Source: Corynebacterium sputi DSM 45148
Lineage (GTDB): Bacteria; Actinomycetota; Actinomycetes; Mycobacteriales; Mycobacteriaceae
Direction of reading: 5' to 3'
Length of the DNA: 64,000 bases
Assembly (NCBI RefSeq): GCF_000427865.1
Contig: NZ_ATYV01000020.1
Span: forward strand, 1 to 64,000
The notes under the pieces were generated by a model that did no database searches, was not told the origin of the DNA, and saw only the letters and a program-made list of their open reading frames with translations. This document shows, piece after piece, positions 7,601 through 15,217 of the stretch. A program made the translations under genes and the position numbers. Position 1 is the stretch's first letter. The number at the start of each line of letters is the position of its first letter.

Positions 7601-10600
7601 TGATCCGGCCAGACGGGCCAGTGTGGTCGATAGGTACAACGAGATTTACAACAGTTTTGTCGCCCCGGTCTATGACGGCACCGCAAGGAAAATGCCGGGG
7701 TTGGGGGAGGATTTCGTCCCGTACACCTATCAGCTCAACGCGGTGGAGCGGATGACCCGTGAATCCGGTGTCCTGCTCGATCATGTGGTCGGTGCTGGTA
7801 AAACCGGCACGATGCTCATGGGAGCCGCTGAGCTCAAGCGCCTGGGAGTGATCCATCAGCCATGGATGGTGGTGCCGAATCATCTGGCTGAGCAGATCAC
7901 CCGCGAGGCGCAGCAGTGGTACCCCAACGCGAAGGTGCTCTCGGCATCCACGGGGATGAGCCCTCAGCAGCGCCGGCAGTTTGTGGCGCAAACCACCGCA
8001 CAAGATTGGGATCTCGTGGTGGTTCCGCAGTCGGTGTTTGAGGCGGTGGATGTGAACACCGAGACGAAAATCGACTACATGAGCGCTCAGTTAGATCAGA
8101 TCAACACAGATCTGGCCGAGCGCTCAGCAGCAGGAGAGGACGACTCAGCGTGGACCACTAAACGGTTGCAGGCTGCAAAGATCAAGCGCGAGCAGCAGTT
8201 AGAGAAGCTCCTCGATAGCGACCGCGATGAGGGGCTGACCTTTAATGACACCGGGTGTGACTACCTCATTGTTGATGAGGCGCATTTGTATAAGAACCTC
8301 TTCCGGCAGTCGAGGGTCGATGAGCTCAACCATCCTGGCTCTAACCGGGCCACTGATCTGGATATGAAACTGGACCTGCTGCGTGAAAAGCACCGGTCCG
8401 AGGGCCGCAACCCGCAGACCACTCCCACGGTCACGTTCGCCACCGGGACCCCGATTGCCAATAACTTGGCGGAGATTTGGGTGATGAACAAGTACCTGCG
8501 CCCGGATTTGACCGAGAAGTTCCAGATGGAGACGATCAACGGTTTTGCCGCGCAGTTCACTGAGCAGGTGGAGACGGTGGAGGTCAATGCCTCCGGGTCG
8601 GGGCTGCGCACGATGAACCGGGTCGGCGGTTACCTCAATACCGGTGATTTGGCGGCGGCCACGTCATTGTTCATGGATGTTGTTGGCGCTGATCAGATCA
8701 CCGCGAAGCTCCCGGAGCGCGCCTCTGGTGCCGGTAACCGGATTGTGGAGTTTGAGGTGGAAACCCAGGTGAAGGACTTCATCTCTGATCTGGCGCTGCG
8801 CGATGAGTATGACTGGGATCAGGATCCGGAGGAGCGGATTCAGGTGCCGTTGGACAAATCCGGGGCAACGATCGACAACAGCTTGAAGATCTCCTCTGAT
8901 GGGCGCAAAGCCACCTTGCACCCTGCATTGGCTGGGATGGAGATCGACGGGGCAGGTGCGCGGGTGGAGGCGGTAGCCGGCAATATCCTCGATCAGTGGC
9001 ACCGCAGCCGCAATCAGGTCTACCGCACGAAGCAGGGGGATATCTCACCGAATCCTGGTGGTCTTCAGATCGTGTTCTGTGATGCCGGTACCCCGAAGCA
9101 GGATGGCAGTTTCAGTGTTTACGATGCGATCCGCCGTGAGTGCGCCGAGCGCGGTATGGACGCCTCTCGTATTGCCTTTGTGCATGAGTGGGATAAGGAC
9201 CGCACCGAGCTATTTAGGCGGTGTCGCGAGGGTGGGATTGATGTTCTGATCGGCTCGACCGAGAAGCTCGGCACCGGGGCGAATATCCAAGATCGTGCAG
9301 TGGCGCTGCATCACGTGGATGTTCCCTGGAGGCCGGCGGATCTAGAGCAGCGCGAGGGCCGCATTATCCGCCAGGGCAACCAGAACGAAAGCGTGGAGAT
9401 CTACAACTATGTTGCCGCCGGCACGTTTGATGCGGTGCAGTGGCAGGTGCTGCATCGCAAACAGATGTTTATCTCCCAGTTCAAGAAGGCTGATCGGTCG
9501 ATGCGACGGATGGATTCGCTGGGCGATGACTCGGTCAATGCAGCGGCGCACAACAAGGCCATTGCCACTGGTGATCCACGCTATGTCGATCTGATGCAGC
9601 TGGATAAGAAGGTGGAGCATTTCGAGCAGCTGCAGGGTGAGTGGCAGGCTGCCAGGGCCTCGATTTCCTTTGCGATTAGCTCCGAGCAGATGAATATCGA
9701 CAGCGCCAGTGCACGGATGGCGACGATGGAGCCGTTGCTTGATCGGGCGCAGCAGTGGGCAGCAGATGGCGGTGCGCTGTGGGAGTTCCCCGATTGGTCC
9801 CCAACGACCGATGTCACTGTGGCCGCTGATCGGATTACCTCCACGCTGCACCAGATGTTCCGTGATCGCCAGAGCGAGCCGCAGGAAGTCATGAGCGTGG
9901 CTGGGGTGACGATCAAAGCATCGCTGGGCATTGACCGCACGAGCCAGAATCATGATCTGGGCATTGAGTTGCGCGTCGACGGGGAGACCGAGCGCAGCGG
10001 GTTCATCGACGGGATGAAGATCATGAACGCCCGTGAGGCCCAGCGCAATCTCAAAACTGAGGGCACCGCCTCACAGGAGGCCAGGGCGATTTTGACCCGT
10101 GTGGACCGACCAATCCGTGAGTTGCCGGGGATGTACCAACTAGCACAGGCACAGCTCGATTCCGCTGAGCGGCGGCTGGCGAAATTGCAGGCCACCGCGA
10201 CGCCCACATTCGAGCATTCCCAAGAGTTGGCCGATGCACGCCAAGCACAGGGCAAGCTCCGTCGGGAACTTGAGGAGGTCGATTCCAGCGCCCAGATGGT
10301 GGAGCTACGCAACCGCCGGCGCGAGAGGCTGGCCGCCCATGGCAGAGAACCAGGGTGGACGTTGGATCTGAATCCGACACCGGCCTATGCCAAGCATGTG
10401 AAGGACACCGGCCAGGACGAGGTGGTTCACCAGGCTAGGCGGAAGGAGGTCTCCGCGATGTTCAAGTATGGGCTGATCGATGAGGACACCTATAGCGCGA
10501 GGATGTCCCGCATCCCTAGGCCCGAGCAGGACGTATTGAGTCAGATAGTCGCTGCCTCCATTGCTGAGGCATTCGGACCAGATGAGCAGGACCAACAAAG

Positions 10601-10685
10601 CGATAGCGGCGATGATCTCGGGCTTAATGACCTGTTTGTTACCGCCGCCACCGATGACTATGACACCGACGGCCTTGAACTGTAG
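4659..10685 (+). CDS. Giant DNA methyltransferase / SNF2-type helicase fusion
   Basis: About 2008 residues. In order: charged N-terminus; low-complexity Asp/Gly/Arg-rich stretch (about 25-150); a conserved lead-in (NIAAIEMLRRLQRENRWAT); an N6-adenine methyltransferase domain with VLEPGSGIGAFIG near residue 270 and GNVPFG near 330 (NPPF-like catalytic motif); then a superfamily 2 helicase with Walker A VGAGKTGT near 1045, DEAH at about 1205, FATGTPIANNL, and motif VI REGRIIRQGNQ near 1570. Such proteins are common on large plasmids and phages and are thought to protect or process incoming DNA; the exact role is unproven. Start: TTG at 4659 lies 8 bp after AAGGAAGG, better than the GTG at 4650. 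A separate coherent frame overlaps codons 34-143. Confidence 0.85.
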   Translation: MARRKRSQQPDPNQVDLFDLIEQIEDENEKGRDDVQQPDDRGSAPDAGAIDQSGSDPAEEPGTDGTVRREARDPRRGADAGVLGEDRPQDSNRWGGAIDAVDQGPQPGDQRSDPGADQRASDGSSGATDGAGNRGDGAGALAVGPRSGEPVTWSPPQQIVSPSGSRVRASANIAAIEMLRRLQRENRWATADEQAILAQYSSWGAAQEIFDTSRQDWTSYREQLRSVVDEATFDELARSTLTAFYTAPDVVEAMWTALEDAGLDGGTVLEPGSGIGAFIGAAPQGTSMVGVEVDPIAAGIAEQLYPSATVINQPMQSVPLQSSAFDAAIGNVPFGDVTLYDPVGNPAGHSIHNHFIMKSLNAVAPGGYVAVVTSSSTADAPIKGRAARSEMVDRADLVSGVRLPSQTFRRVAGTDVTADLLLFRVREPGVEPTERSKQFLITDTLEMDEGQELKVNAFFVRNPEHVLGEAKITTGRFGTPTLRVDGTAEGLGQRIVQRLRPDITEAVAAGLGHSAVPVVSAAQSVQELVSQEAAPLPGAVFFDGKNRADYYFSQFTDGQWESITPKRKALSKQWVQLLELRDTTVQLRQELASDSDPLAIAELRERLNEQYDGYVGEFGAINRFQIRERQPSKAKLERTYNQLVDQWRSENTVPASEQPPEQIREQLRADAAVQAISRTKVRDHIGVLDRDPYFAQVRALEIFDDETQQATKAAIFTSNPARATPALLHTDDLAEAVTATQDRYGRLDLDVIAELTDESPSWVAQQLPKQNLAFRDPQEPNSFVPATEYLSGFVVAKLNDAIMAQVSDERFAANVQALEKVQPDRIEEGITVRPGVQWLDSDLYRQFAAEKFGLNPERVVVDRAEDVWSVSYSGEYQYGGEADHSYGLIAAKNRRGVRFNFQATGKAAGMENQGVATNRADGVAVSALRMYESVLNLSAPTVKYSSAAEEYGYSGTHAQGSSFAARKAEHLRDEFSTWVLSDPARRASVVDRYNEIYNSFVAPVYDGTARKMPGLGEDFVPYTYQLNAVERMTRESGVLLDHVVGAGKTGTMLMGAAELKRLGVIHQPWMVVPNHLAEQITREAQQWYPNAKVLSASTGMSPQQRRQFVAQTTAQDWDLVVVPQSVFEAVDVNTETKIDYMSAQLDQINTDLAERSAAGEDDSAWTTKRLQAAKIKREQQLEKLLDSDRDEGLTFNDTGCDYLIVDEAHLYKNLFRQSRVDELNHPGSNRATDLDMKLDLLREKHRSEGRNPQTTPTVTFATGTPIANNLAEIWVMNKYLRPDLTEKFQMETINGFAAQFTEQVETVEVNASGSGLRTMNRVGGYLNTGDLAAATSLFMDVVGADQITAKLPERASGAGNRIVEFEVETQVKDFISDLALRDEYDWDQDPEERIQVPLDKSGATIDNSLKISSDGRKATLHPALAGMEIDGAGARVEAVAGNILDQWHRSRNQVYRTKQGDISPNPGGLQIVFCDAGTPKQDGSFSVYDAIRRECAERGMDASRIAFVHEWDKDRTELFRRCREGGIDVLIGSTEKLGTGANIQDRAVALHHVDVPWRPADLEQREGRIIRQGNQNESVEIYNYVAAGTFDAVQWQVLHRKQMFISQFKKADRSMRRMDSLGDDSVNAAAHNKAIATGDPRYVDLMQLDKKVEHFEQLQGEWQAARASISFAISSEQMNIDSASARMATMEPLLDRAQQWAADGGALWEFPDWSPTTDVTVAADRITSTLHQMFRDRQSEPQEVMSVAGVTIKASLGIDRTSQNHDLGIELRVDGETERSGFIDGMKIMNAREAQRNLKTEGTASQEARAILTRVDRPIRELPGMYQLAQAQLDSAERRLAKLQATATPTFEHSQELADARQAQGKLRRELEEVDSSAQMVELRNRRRERLAAHGREPGWTLDLNPTPAYAKHVKDTGQDEVVHQARRKEVSAMFKYGLIDEDTYSARMSRIPRPEQDVLSQIVAASIAEAFGPDEQDQQSDSGDDLGLNDLFVTAATDDYDTDGLEL
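4759..5088 (+). CDS. Nested overlapping gene: 109-residue helical protein of unknown function
   Basis: In the +1 frame within the 5' part of the methyltransferase-helicase gene, an ATG at 4759 preceded by AGAAGGGA opens a 109-residue protein, MFSSQMIEEAHRTLGLSTSQ at its start and MEQETEEMERELLQ at its end. It is strongly helical and acidic with regular leucines, and its codons favour G/C at the third position, while the overlapping part of the large protein is repetitive and low-complexity with many A/T third positions. This suggests the small frame is, or was, the main coding frame here. No homologue is recognised. It might be translation-coupled to a downstream start of the large protein (for example GTG at 5111). 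Confidence 0.55.
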   Translation: MFSSQMIEEAHRTLGLSTSQEAIRQKNQELMELFDERREILEEELTQEFLAKIAPRTAIDGEERLMLLTRVRNRAINEAIQELINEPVMAVLEQQMEQETEEMERELLQ

Positions 10686-10709
10686 GCCAGAAAGAACAGG
10701 GAAGAAGAC

Positions 10710-11318
10710 ATGACTTTTGAGACAAACCCCGGAGGCAACAACGCGTGGGGCAGCCCGTACCCGGAGCAAACCTACGAAGAGCTCACCGGACGTCCACCGA
10801 AGGCACATGCCAACACCGAGCAGTTCACCCCGGTATCCACCAACGCTGAGCAACCGCCGTTGCAGTGGCCCACCAACGGCGAGGCACCGCAACAGCCACG
10901 GCTGATCGCAGGGCGACTGTGCCCGAAGAAGTTGGCCCTGAACCTGGGAGTGCTCGCCATTCTCGGGGCAGTGGTCAGTGCAGCGGTGGTGTGGGTAGCA
11001 GATCTGATCATCAGTACCGCCCTCACCGGTGCACCGGTAGGAACCGGCAGCGCGGCTTTCGGCTGGGCTGTGATCTCTGCATTAGTGGCACTTGTCGCCG
11101 GAGTGCTGTTCATACCCGTGATGGATACGGCGAACGAGGGGATGTTCCAGGTGGTGATCTACGCTGGGGCTGTCATCGCCTCCATCGTGTGGGTACTCCT
11201 TGCCGGTGTGATGGTGGGCAACTTCAGCGCACTGACAGCGCTGGCAGGCATCATCTGTTGTGCCGGTATGGCACTAGCCGCCCCGTCGAGGATCGTTGCC
11301 TCTGAGTACTACAGCTAG
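10710..11318 (+). CDS. Four-segment membrane protein with proline-rich N-terminus
   Basis: The first 65 residues are polar and rich in Pro, Asn and Gln (for example GGNNAWGSPYPEQTYEELTG), followed by four hydrophobic helices between about 75 and 195. The ATG at 10710 follows GGGAAGAAG at good spacing, 24 bp after the helicase-methyltransferase stop, so it is probably in the same transcript. Cytoplasmic disordered tail plus compact membrane domain is common in plasmid-encoded accessory proteins of actinobacteria. No function is recognised. Confidence 0.65.
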   Translation: MTFETNPGGNNAWGSPYPEQTYEELTGRPPKAHANTEQFTPVSTNAEQPPLQWPTNGEAPQQPRLIAGRLCPKKLALNLGVLAILGAVVSAAVVWVADLIISTALTGAPVGTGSAAFGWAVISALVALVAGVLFIPVMDTANEGMFQVVIYAGAVIASIVWVLLAGVMVGNFSALTALAGIICCAGMALAAPSRIVASEYYS

Positions 11319-11326
11319 GAGTTTTG

Positions 11327-11779
11327 GTGGAAAGCACGTTCCTTGTCGATGTTGTGATCACCTATGTCGGCCCGTTGCGCCGACTGCGTGGTGCGCCGAT
11401 TATCTCGCTGAACGTGCTGTGCCCACGCAAAGGCGACCCGGAGGATGGTCGGGGAGCGAGGCTACGGCTAACGGCGGTGAATGATGTTGCCCTGCAGGCG
11501 GCCAACCTCACCGCTGGGGACCGTATTTCCGCCACCGTCGATGGATCGACACTGGCAGGTCGGATCGTGGCGAAAAGGCCTGTGGAGTCCTCGCCGGTTA
11601 GATGTGATGGCGACCGGGTGAGTATTGATACCTCGAGACTTGATGTTGCTGATCTGTCATTGGAGCAGGCACAGCGGTTGGCGGAGGATTTGCTGCAATC
11701 ATTGCCGAAGTCCAAGGGCAAGAATCTGCGGTATGCGGTGTCCACTGAAGCTCAACTTCGCGGGTACAGGCAGATATAG
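11327..11779 (+). CDS. Hypothetical protein, beta-rich N-terminus
   Basis: About 150 residues. GTG at 11327 follows TAGGAG with a 5-bp gap; an adjacent TTG at 11324 is the alternative. The N-terminal 90 residues alternate hydrophobic and polar positions (STFLVDVVITYVGPLRRLRG, LTAGDRISATVDG) like a small beta barrel, and the C-terminal part is helical (LEQAQRLAEDLLQSL). An OB-fold nucleic-acid binder is possible but not shown. It is the last gene before a strong terminator, so it closes the unit that begins with the methyltransferase-helicase. Confidence 0.6.
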   Translation: MESTFLVDVVITYVGPLRRLRGAPIISLNVLCPRKGDPEDGRGARLRLTAVNDVALQAANLTAGDRISATVDGSTLAGRIVAKRPVESSPVRCDGDRVSIDTSRLDVADLSLEQAQRLAEDLLQSLPKSKGKNLRYAVSTEAQLRGYRQI

Positions 11780-11793
11780 GGCACCTTCTCCTT

Positions 11794-11823
11794 AAGGCCA
11801 TCAACGGTTGTTGGTGGCCTTTT
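11794..11823 (+). terminator. Intrinsic terminator
   Basis: AAGGCCATCAAC (11794-11805) pairs with GTTGGTGGCCTT (11810-11821; one G-T pair) around a GGTT loop, followed by Ts. It ends the helicase-methyltransferase transcript. Confidence 0.85.
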
Positions 11824-12073
11824 CTGCGCGCCAGATTCGCCGGAGGCAGCAGTCTTACCGGTGAGGAAGTGGGAGGGGAAAAGATAGCTGGTGACAACAG
11901 CACAGGGGTACGGATTTTCAGGTGGGTTGTCTCGGACAGGTGTGGGTGGTGCGCGGTGATAGTCGTGGCCTAGATGGCTGCGCATAACCGGCTGCGGTGT
12001 CGAATATTGTTTCGGGTCTCTGCGCGGTCCCTGTCGGATACGGATTTACCATCATCGCGAATGTGACTTCTTC

Positions 12074-12127
12074 ACTGGAGGTGTCTGTGCATTATCTCCA
12101 ATCCGACCACCCACATAAGGGAACATC
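12074..12127 (+). promoter_or_regulatory. Conserved mRNA leader, copy A
   Basis: The 54 bases before the ATG at 12128 share a pattern with those before the ATG at 12696: ACTGGAG, about 15 variable bases, CTCCAATCCGAC, then ACCC and AAGGGAA. TGGAG and CTCCA can pair into a hairpin whose loop differs between copies. This may be a shared translational or regulatory leader. Confidence 0.5.
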
Positions 12128-12484
12128 ATGATTGAAAAATCCATCACAGCACTGCCACTGAGTGTTGTGGCCAGAGACTTCCACCACGTCTTGCGCGGGC
12201 AGAAGGAGATGATCGTCGCTGCGTGCGCCGGGGGAACTGAGTGGTATCGAGCGCGGTATTACGCAGTGGCGCATGAGGGAACGGGGCAGATTGAGGCGCG
12301 GATTATCGTGGAAAAACGCGATGGTAAATGGTTGATTCCCGAATGTCAGAATCCGCCCTATGTCCAGGGGGTCAGTCTCGATTTCCTGACCATTCTCACT
12401 GAGACTGCGTGTGGGGAACAGTGGAGGCAAGCAGCGGGAACAGCGGCGCTATCTGACTATCGTCCGGTGTCCGGCGGAGCATAG
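12128..12484 (+). CDS. Hypothetical 118-residue protein
   Basis: ATG at 12128 preceded by AAGGGA at 5-bp spacing. The protein has a compact alpha/beta pattern (VVARDFHHVLRGQKEMIVAA, then ARIIVEKRDGKWLIPE), with no signal peptide or membrane helix. It shares its mRNA leader with the small membrane protein gene at 12696 but not protein sequence. I do not recognise it. About 300 bp upstream (11824-12127) holds no gene, only the terminator tail and promoter/leader sequence. Confidence 0.6.
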   Translation: MIEKSITALPLSVVARDFHHVLRGQKEMIVAACAGGTEWYRARYYAVAHEGTGQIEARIIVEKRDGKWLIPECQNPPYVQGVSLDFLTILTETACGEQWRQAAGTAALSDYRPVSGGA

Positions 12485-12623
12485 GCACACGCAGGAAGGG
12501 GAGTGTGGACCTGGATAATAGTACTGTGAAAACTCGATGTGAGATCGAACTAAAAAAGTATTCACAAGAATTAGTTGAATATGTCTTGCATGGCCAGATT
12601 CTATAGACTAGAATCGTTTATAT

Positions 12624-12695
12624 CAGGAACGCACAGTTCCTGACTGGAGATGGATATTGTTCACCTCCAATCCGACTACCCGACAAGGGAAACTC
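12624..12695 (+). promoter_or_regulatory. Hairpin plus conserved mRNA leader, copy B
   Basis: CAGGAAC (12624-12630) and GTTCCTG (12636-12642) form a perfect 7-bp hairpin, directly followed by the second copy of the leader (ACTGGAG at 12643, CTCCAATCCGAC, AAGGGAA before the ATG). The stretch 12485-12623 is AT-rich and probably contains the promoter. Confidence 0.5.
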
Positions 12696-12866
12696 ATGCT
12701 TGATCTCATCTATTATTTCTTCGCCACTGCGCCAGTGCCGGTGTTGTACCTTGCTGTATGTGCGACCTTCATCGTGGGAGTTGCGGTGGTGTATCGCCCG
12801 ATTCTCATGGTTCTCGAAGCGTTGAACCCTGAATTCCTGACTAGTCCAACTTCGTACCGAAAGTAG
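12696..12866 (+). CDS. Small membrane protein, 56 residues
   Basis: ATG at 12696 follows CAAGGGA at 5-bp spacing. The product starts MLDLIYYFFATAPVPVLYLA and has one long or two short hydrophobic segments (residues 3-45) and a short polar C-terminus. The frame is open from 12657, but the leader conserved with the gene at 12128 places the start at 12696. Size and context fit a plasmid accessory membrane peptide; no function is recognised. Confidence 0.55.
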   Translation: MLDLIYYFFATAPVPVLYLAVCATFIVGVAVVYRPILMVLEALNPEFLTSPTSYRK

Positions 12867-12931
12867 ATCTAGTCCACCAGTACGATCCAGCCGCCCCGAC
12901 AAGGGGCATGGCTACCAATTTTGGAGCACTC

Positions 12932-13465
12932 ATGACCGTCGATCAGGCTGCCACCCATGTCCCTGGATATCTCTTTGAGACCGACCCTGAGGTCATGCTG
13001 CTGTGCGCACTGCTGTGGAATAGGTCCAACGATGACATCGCCACGGTGCTGGAGGTGCTGAGGTGTGAGGACTTCCGAGATCGGACGAACCGTACTGTGT
13101 GGGCTTTGATCAGCCAAGCGCACACGGCAGGTAGGCCGCATGATCCTGGATCAGTGCTCAGCGATGCAATGCGTCAAGGCGACGGGCTGGAAGTGCCGCA
13201 GCCGGCACTGCGCAAAGGCCTAGAGGCCATCACCACCGTCGGGGCAGATCCAGTGTTCATCCGCTCGTACGCCGAGCAGGTGATTACCGTGTCCTACCGC
13301 CGCCAATTTATTAGCATGACCGAACGACTATCGTTGTATGCCGAACGCGGCAGCGAGAGTGATCTCTTTTCCCAGATGGTGGAGGAGGGAAAAGCGCAAA
13401 GAACCGCGAAGAATAGACTCGATGCTGTGCGAGAAGCACTAGCGGCAAACTCTGAAAAGGACTAG
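12932..13465 (+). CDS. Stand-alone DnaB N-terminal-domain protein
   Basis: About 177 residues. The segment ETDPEVMLLCALLWNRSNDD ... LRCEDFRDRTNRTVWALISQ ... GRPHDPGSVLSDAM matches the helical N-terminal domain of the replicative helicase DnaB, the part that contacts primase and forms the trimer collar. The RecA-like helicase domain is absent; the rest is a helical tail. It could dock to host DnaB or primase during plasmid replication, or be a decoy. ATG at 12932 has GGAG 5 bp upstream; an earlier ATG at 12908 has AAGGGG too close. It begins a run of tightly spaced small genes. Confidence 0.65.
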   Translation: MTVDQAATHVPGYLFETDPEVMLLCALLWNRSNDDIATVLEVLRCEDFRDRTNRTVWALISQAHTAGRPHDPGSVLSDAMRQGDGLEVPQPALRKGLEAITTVGADPVFIRSYAEQVITVSYRRQFISMTERLSLYAERGSESDLFSQMVEEGKAQRTAKNRLDAVREALAANSEKD

Positions 13466-13471
13466 AAAATT

Positions 13472-13603
13472 ATGCGTAACGCGACTGTGAATGAACTGTT
13501 TTCCAATACCATCACCGACGGACTTACCGCAGGTGCCGGGGTGTTCACCGTCATGATGTCTCATTGGGCACAGGCTGAACAGGAAGGTAAGCGCGATGAG
13601 TGA
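13472..13603 (+). CDS. Small 43-residue protein
   Basis: ATG at 13472, 6 bp after the DnaB-N-like gene; the product begins MRNATVNELFSNTITDGLTAG and has one hydrophobic stretch (LTAGAGVFTVMMSHW). Its TGA overlaps the start of the next gene by 8 bp, a sign of translational coupling. A ribosome-binding site is weak (GAAAAGG further upstream). It is too short for a family call; the support is position and overlap. Confidence 0.45.
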   Translation: MRNATVNELFSNTITDGLTAGAGVFTVMMSHWAQAEQEGKRDE

Positions 13604-13796
13604 TGCCCCAAGCGTGGAGGAGAAACTAGCGCGACTGGAAGAGATCCGAGGTCATCTGGCGAAGGTCAACGATCTGCGCCGAGAGCGGGACTCTTTGATC
13701 GTTGATCTGCACGGGCGCACAGAGCTTCACAACTTGGTTCGGGCATCGGGAGTGGGGACCGCGCGAATCTTCCAAATCCTCCACAAGAGCAACTAA
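13596..13796 (+). CDS. Small coiled-coil/HTH protein, 66 residues
   Basis: The N-terminal half is a heptad-like helix (VEEKLARLEEIRGHLAKVNDLRRERDSLIVDL), followed by a short segment HNLVRASGVGTARIFQILHK that reads as a helix-turn-helix recognition region. It probably forms a dimeric DNA-binding protein. It overlaps the previous 43-residue gene and is followed 7 bp later by a strong terminator, so it ends the 12.1-13.8 kb unit. AGGAAGG lies a few bases upstream of the ATG. Confidence 0.6.
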   Translation: MSDAPSVEEKLARLEEIRGHLAKVNDLRRERDSLIVDLHGRTELHNLVRASGVGTARIFQILHKSN

Positions 13797-13803
13797 TAAT
13801 TCT

Positions 13804-13838
13804 AACCCCTAGGGAGAGCGTCCGGCTCCCTAGGGGTT
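13804..13838. terminator. Strong symmetrical terminator
   Basis: AACCCCTAGGGAG (13804-13816) and CTCCCTAGGGGTT (13826-13838) are perfect 13-bp inverted arms with a 9-base loop, directly after the small HTH gene. Confidence 0.85.
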
Positions 13839-13884
13839 TGAGCTTGGGAACATAGATTGCACAAGATAACGAAAGGTACTGACA

Positions 13885-14742
13885 ATGACTACAGATCACC
13901 GAATGATATTGCTAGAAACAATCCACGAGCATAGGGAGGAGGCAAAAGCCGAGCTGCTCTTAGCGCGCAAGGCATACTTGAATCCAGTTCCCGGCTCTCC
14001 TCGATACCAAGACCTACAGTGGATCCACGGCAGGGATGAAGCCCATCACAGTCACTTCCAATTTCTAAGCGATTCTGCTTTCAATGAAGTTCTACTGAAA
14101 TGCGCTGCCATAGATCAGTATATTGACGCAATTGCTCATCTTGTAGAGGTCGATAGGCTCTTGCCGATCCCTACGCTGGCCCTGCTGCGTTCGGTACAGG
14201 AGGCCTTATTGGGAATGTACTGGTGTGCAGCAGAGGGGGAATCAACTGAGGCGAGGATGGGCAGATTCGCCGCGTTGATTCTCGGGAATCGTCGCGATGT
14301 CATACCTGCGCGAAAGCTCGCTCCCAATTCGGCAGAGGATCACGCAAATGCGGAAAATACGTATCTTGCGGTGCAGAGATACCTCGAAGAAGTAGGCTTC
14401 ACCATGTTTAGACCGCCGAACAAAGAAAAGATTAGGGCAGTTGAGTTCGAGGGAGCGAAAACTAACCTTGAAATAAATATTACTGAAACCGCGGAAAATA
14501 TGGACAAGTTAGAGAAATTTCCATGGATGCTTGGGTCAGGTGCCACACACTCGCGCAGCTGGTTCACTTCAGATTTGCGTGGCACTGAATCGGAAATATA
14601 CACAATGTACTTGCCCGTACTTTTTACTAGCCTGCGGTCCATTTCTGCAATTGGCAAATATGTTGGTATTTCCAATGATGCATTTGAGGAATGCGTCATG
14701 AATCGGATAAGCCAAGCGTATAAGAGGTTACAACTGGTTTAG
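13885..14742 (+). CDS. Hypothetical 285-residue protein
   Basis: ATG at 13885 with GAAAGG about 9 bp upstream. The protein is mainly helical, without signal peptide, transmembrane helix or recognised catalytic motif; notable stretches are EHREEAKAELLLARKAY and LLKCAAIDQYIDAIAHLVEV. The gene has more A/T than its neighbours, stands alone between a terminator and the convergent umuD-like gene (3' ends overlap by 4 bp), and looks like an accessory insertion. Solitary genes like this on plasmids are sometimes defence or abortive-infection factors, but nothing in the sequence shows that here. Confidence 0.55.
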   Translation: MTTDHRMILLETIHEHREEAKAELLLARKAYLNPVPGSPRYQDLQWIHGRDEAHHSHFQFLSDSAFNEVLLKCAAIDQYIDAIAHLVEVDRLLPIPTLALLRSVQEALLGMYWCAAEGESTEARMGRFAALILGNRRDVIPARKLAPNSAEDHANAENTYLAVQRYLEEVGFTMFRPPNKEKIRAVEFEGAKTNLEINITETAENMDKLEKFPWMLGSGATHSRSWFTSDLRGTESEIYTMYLPVLFTSLRSISAIGKYVGISNDAFEECVMNRISQAYKRLQLV

Positions 14743-15179
14743 ATTTTTCCGGAAGCGCGCAGGTGTCGTAAGCAGTAGGTCACTACTCCCCATAGCCGGG
14801 CATCTTCGCGACCCTCCAGCAGGATCGTGGGAAACTGCTCATTGGCAGGCTCTAGCCGCCGTGGAGCATCCAGGCGCAGGTGCTTGACCGTGAACTCTCC
14901 GTCGATCACCGCCAGCACCACATCACCATCAGCAGGCGATAGGGACCGGTCGACAATCAACTCATCGCCGTCGAATATCCCCGAGCCTTCCATCGACTCC
15001 CCGGAGGCGCGGACAATGAATGACGCCGCCGGATGGGCAATCAGATGCGCATTCAGGTCAACGCCCTCATCCATCCAGTCCTGCGCAGGAGAGGGAAAAC
15101 CGCACGCCACCGCCTGAGAGGTCACCGGCACACGGGAGCTGGCGGACTCGGAGGCAATTATCGGTATGCGGTGACTCAT
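14739..15179 (-). CDS. umuD: UmuD/LexA-like S24 peptidase
   Basis: A 146-residue self-cleaving SOS protein. The cleavage pair is ACGF (Cys26-Gly27), the catalytic Ser62 is in ASGESMEGSGI and the catalytic Lys99 in EFTVKHL, as in UmuD. After RecA-stimulated cleavage such proteins activate the error-prone polymerase UmuC. The ATG at 15179 gives the canonical short N-terminus; an in-frame ATG at 15209 is possible. The gene is downstream of umuC on the same strand, the reverse of the usual umuD-umuC order, and umuC is disrupted by a transposon, so it may now be an orphan. Confidence 0.85.
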   Translation of the reverse strand: MSHRIPIIASESASSRVPVTSQAVACGFPSPAQDWMDEGVDLNAHLIAHPAASFIVRASGESMEGSGIFDGDELIVDRSLSPADGDVVLAVIDGEFTVKHLRLDAPRRLEPANEQFPTILLEGREDARLWGVVTYCLRHLRASGKI

Positions 15180-15217
15180 GACTTCATTGTTAGCACACAA
15201 GTTCGACATGAGAGGTT

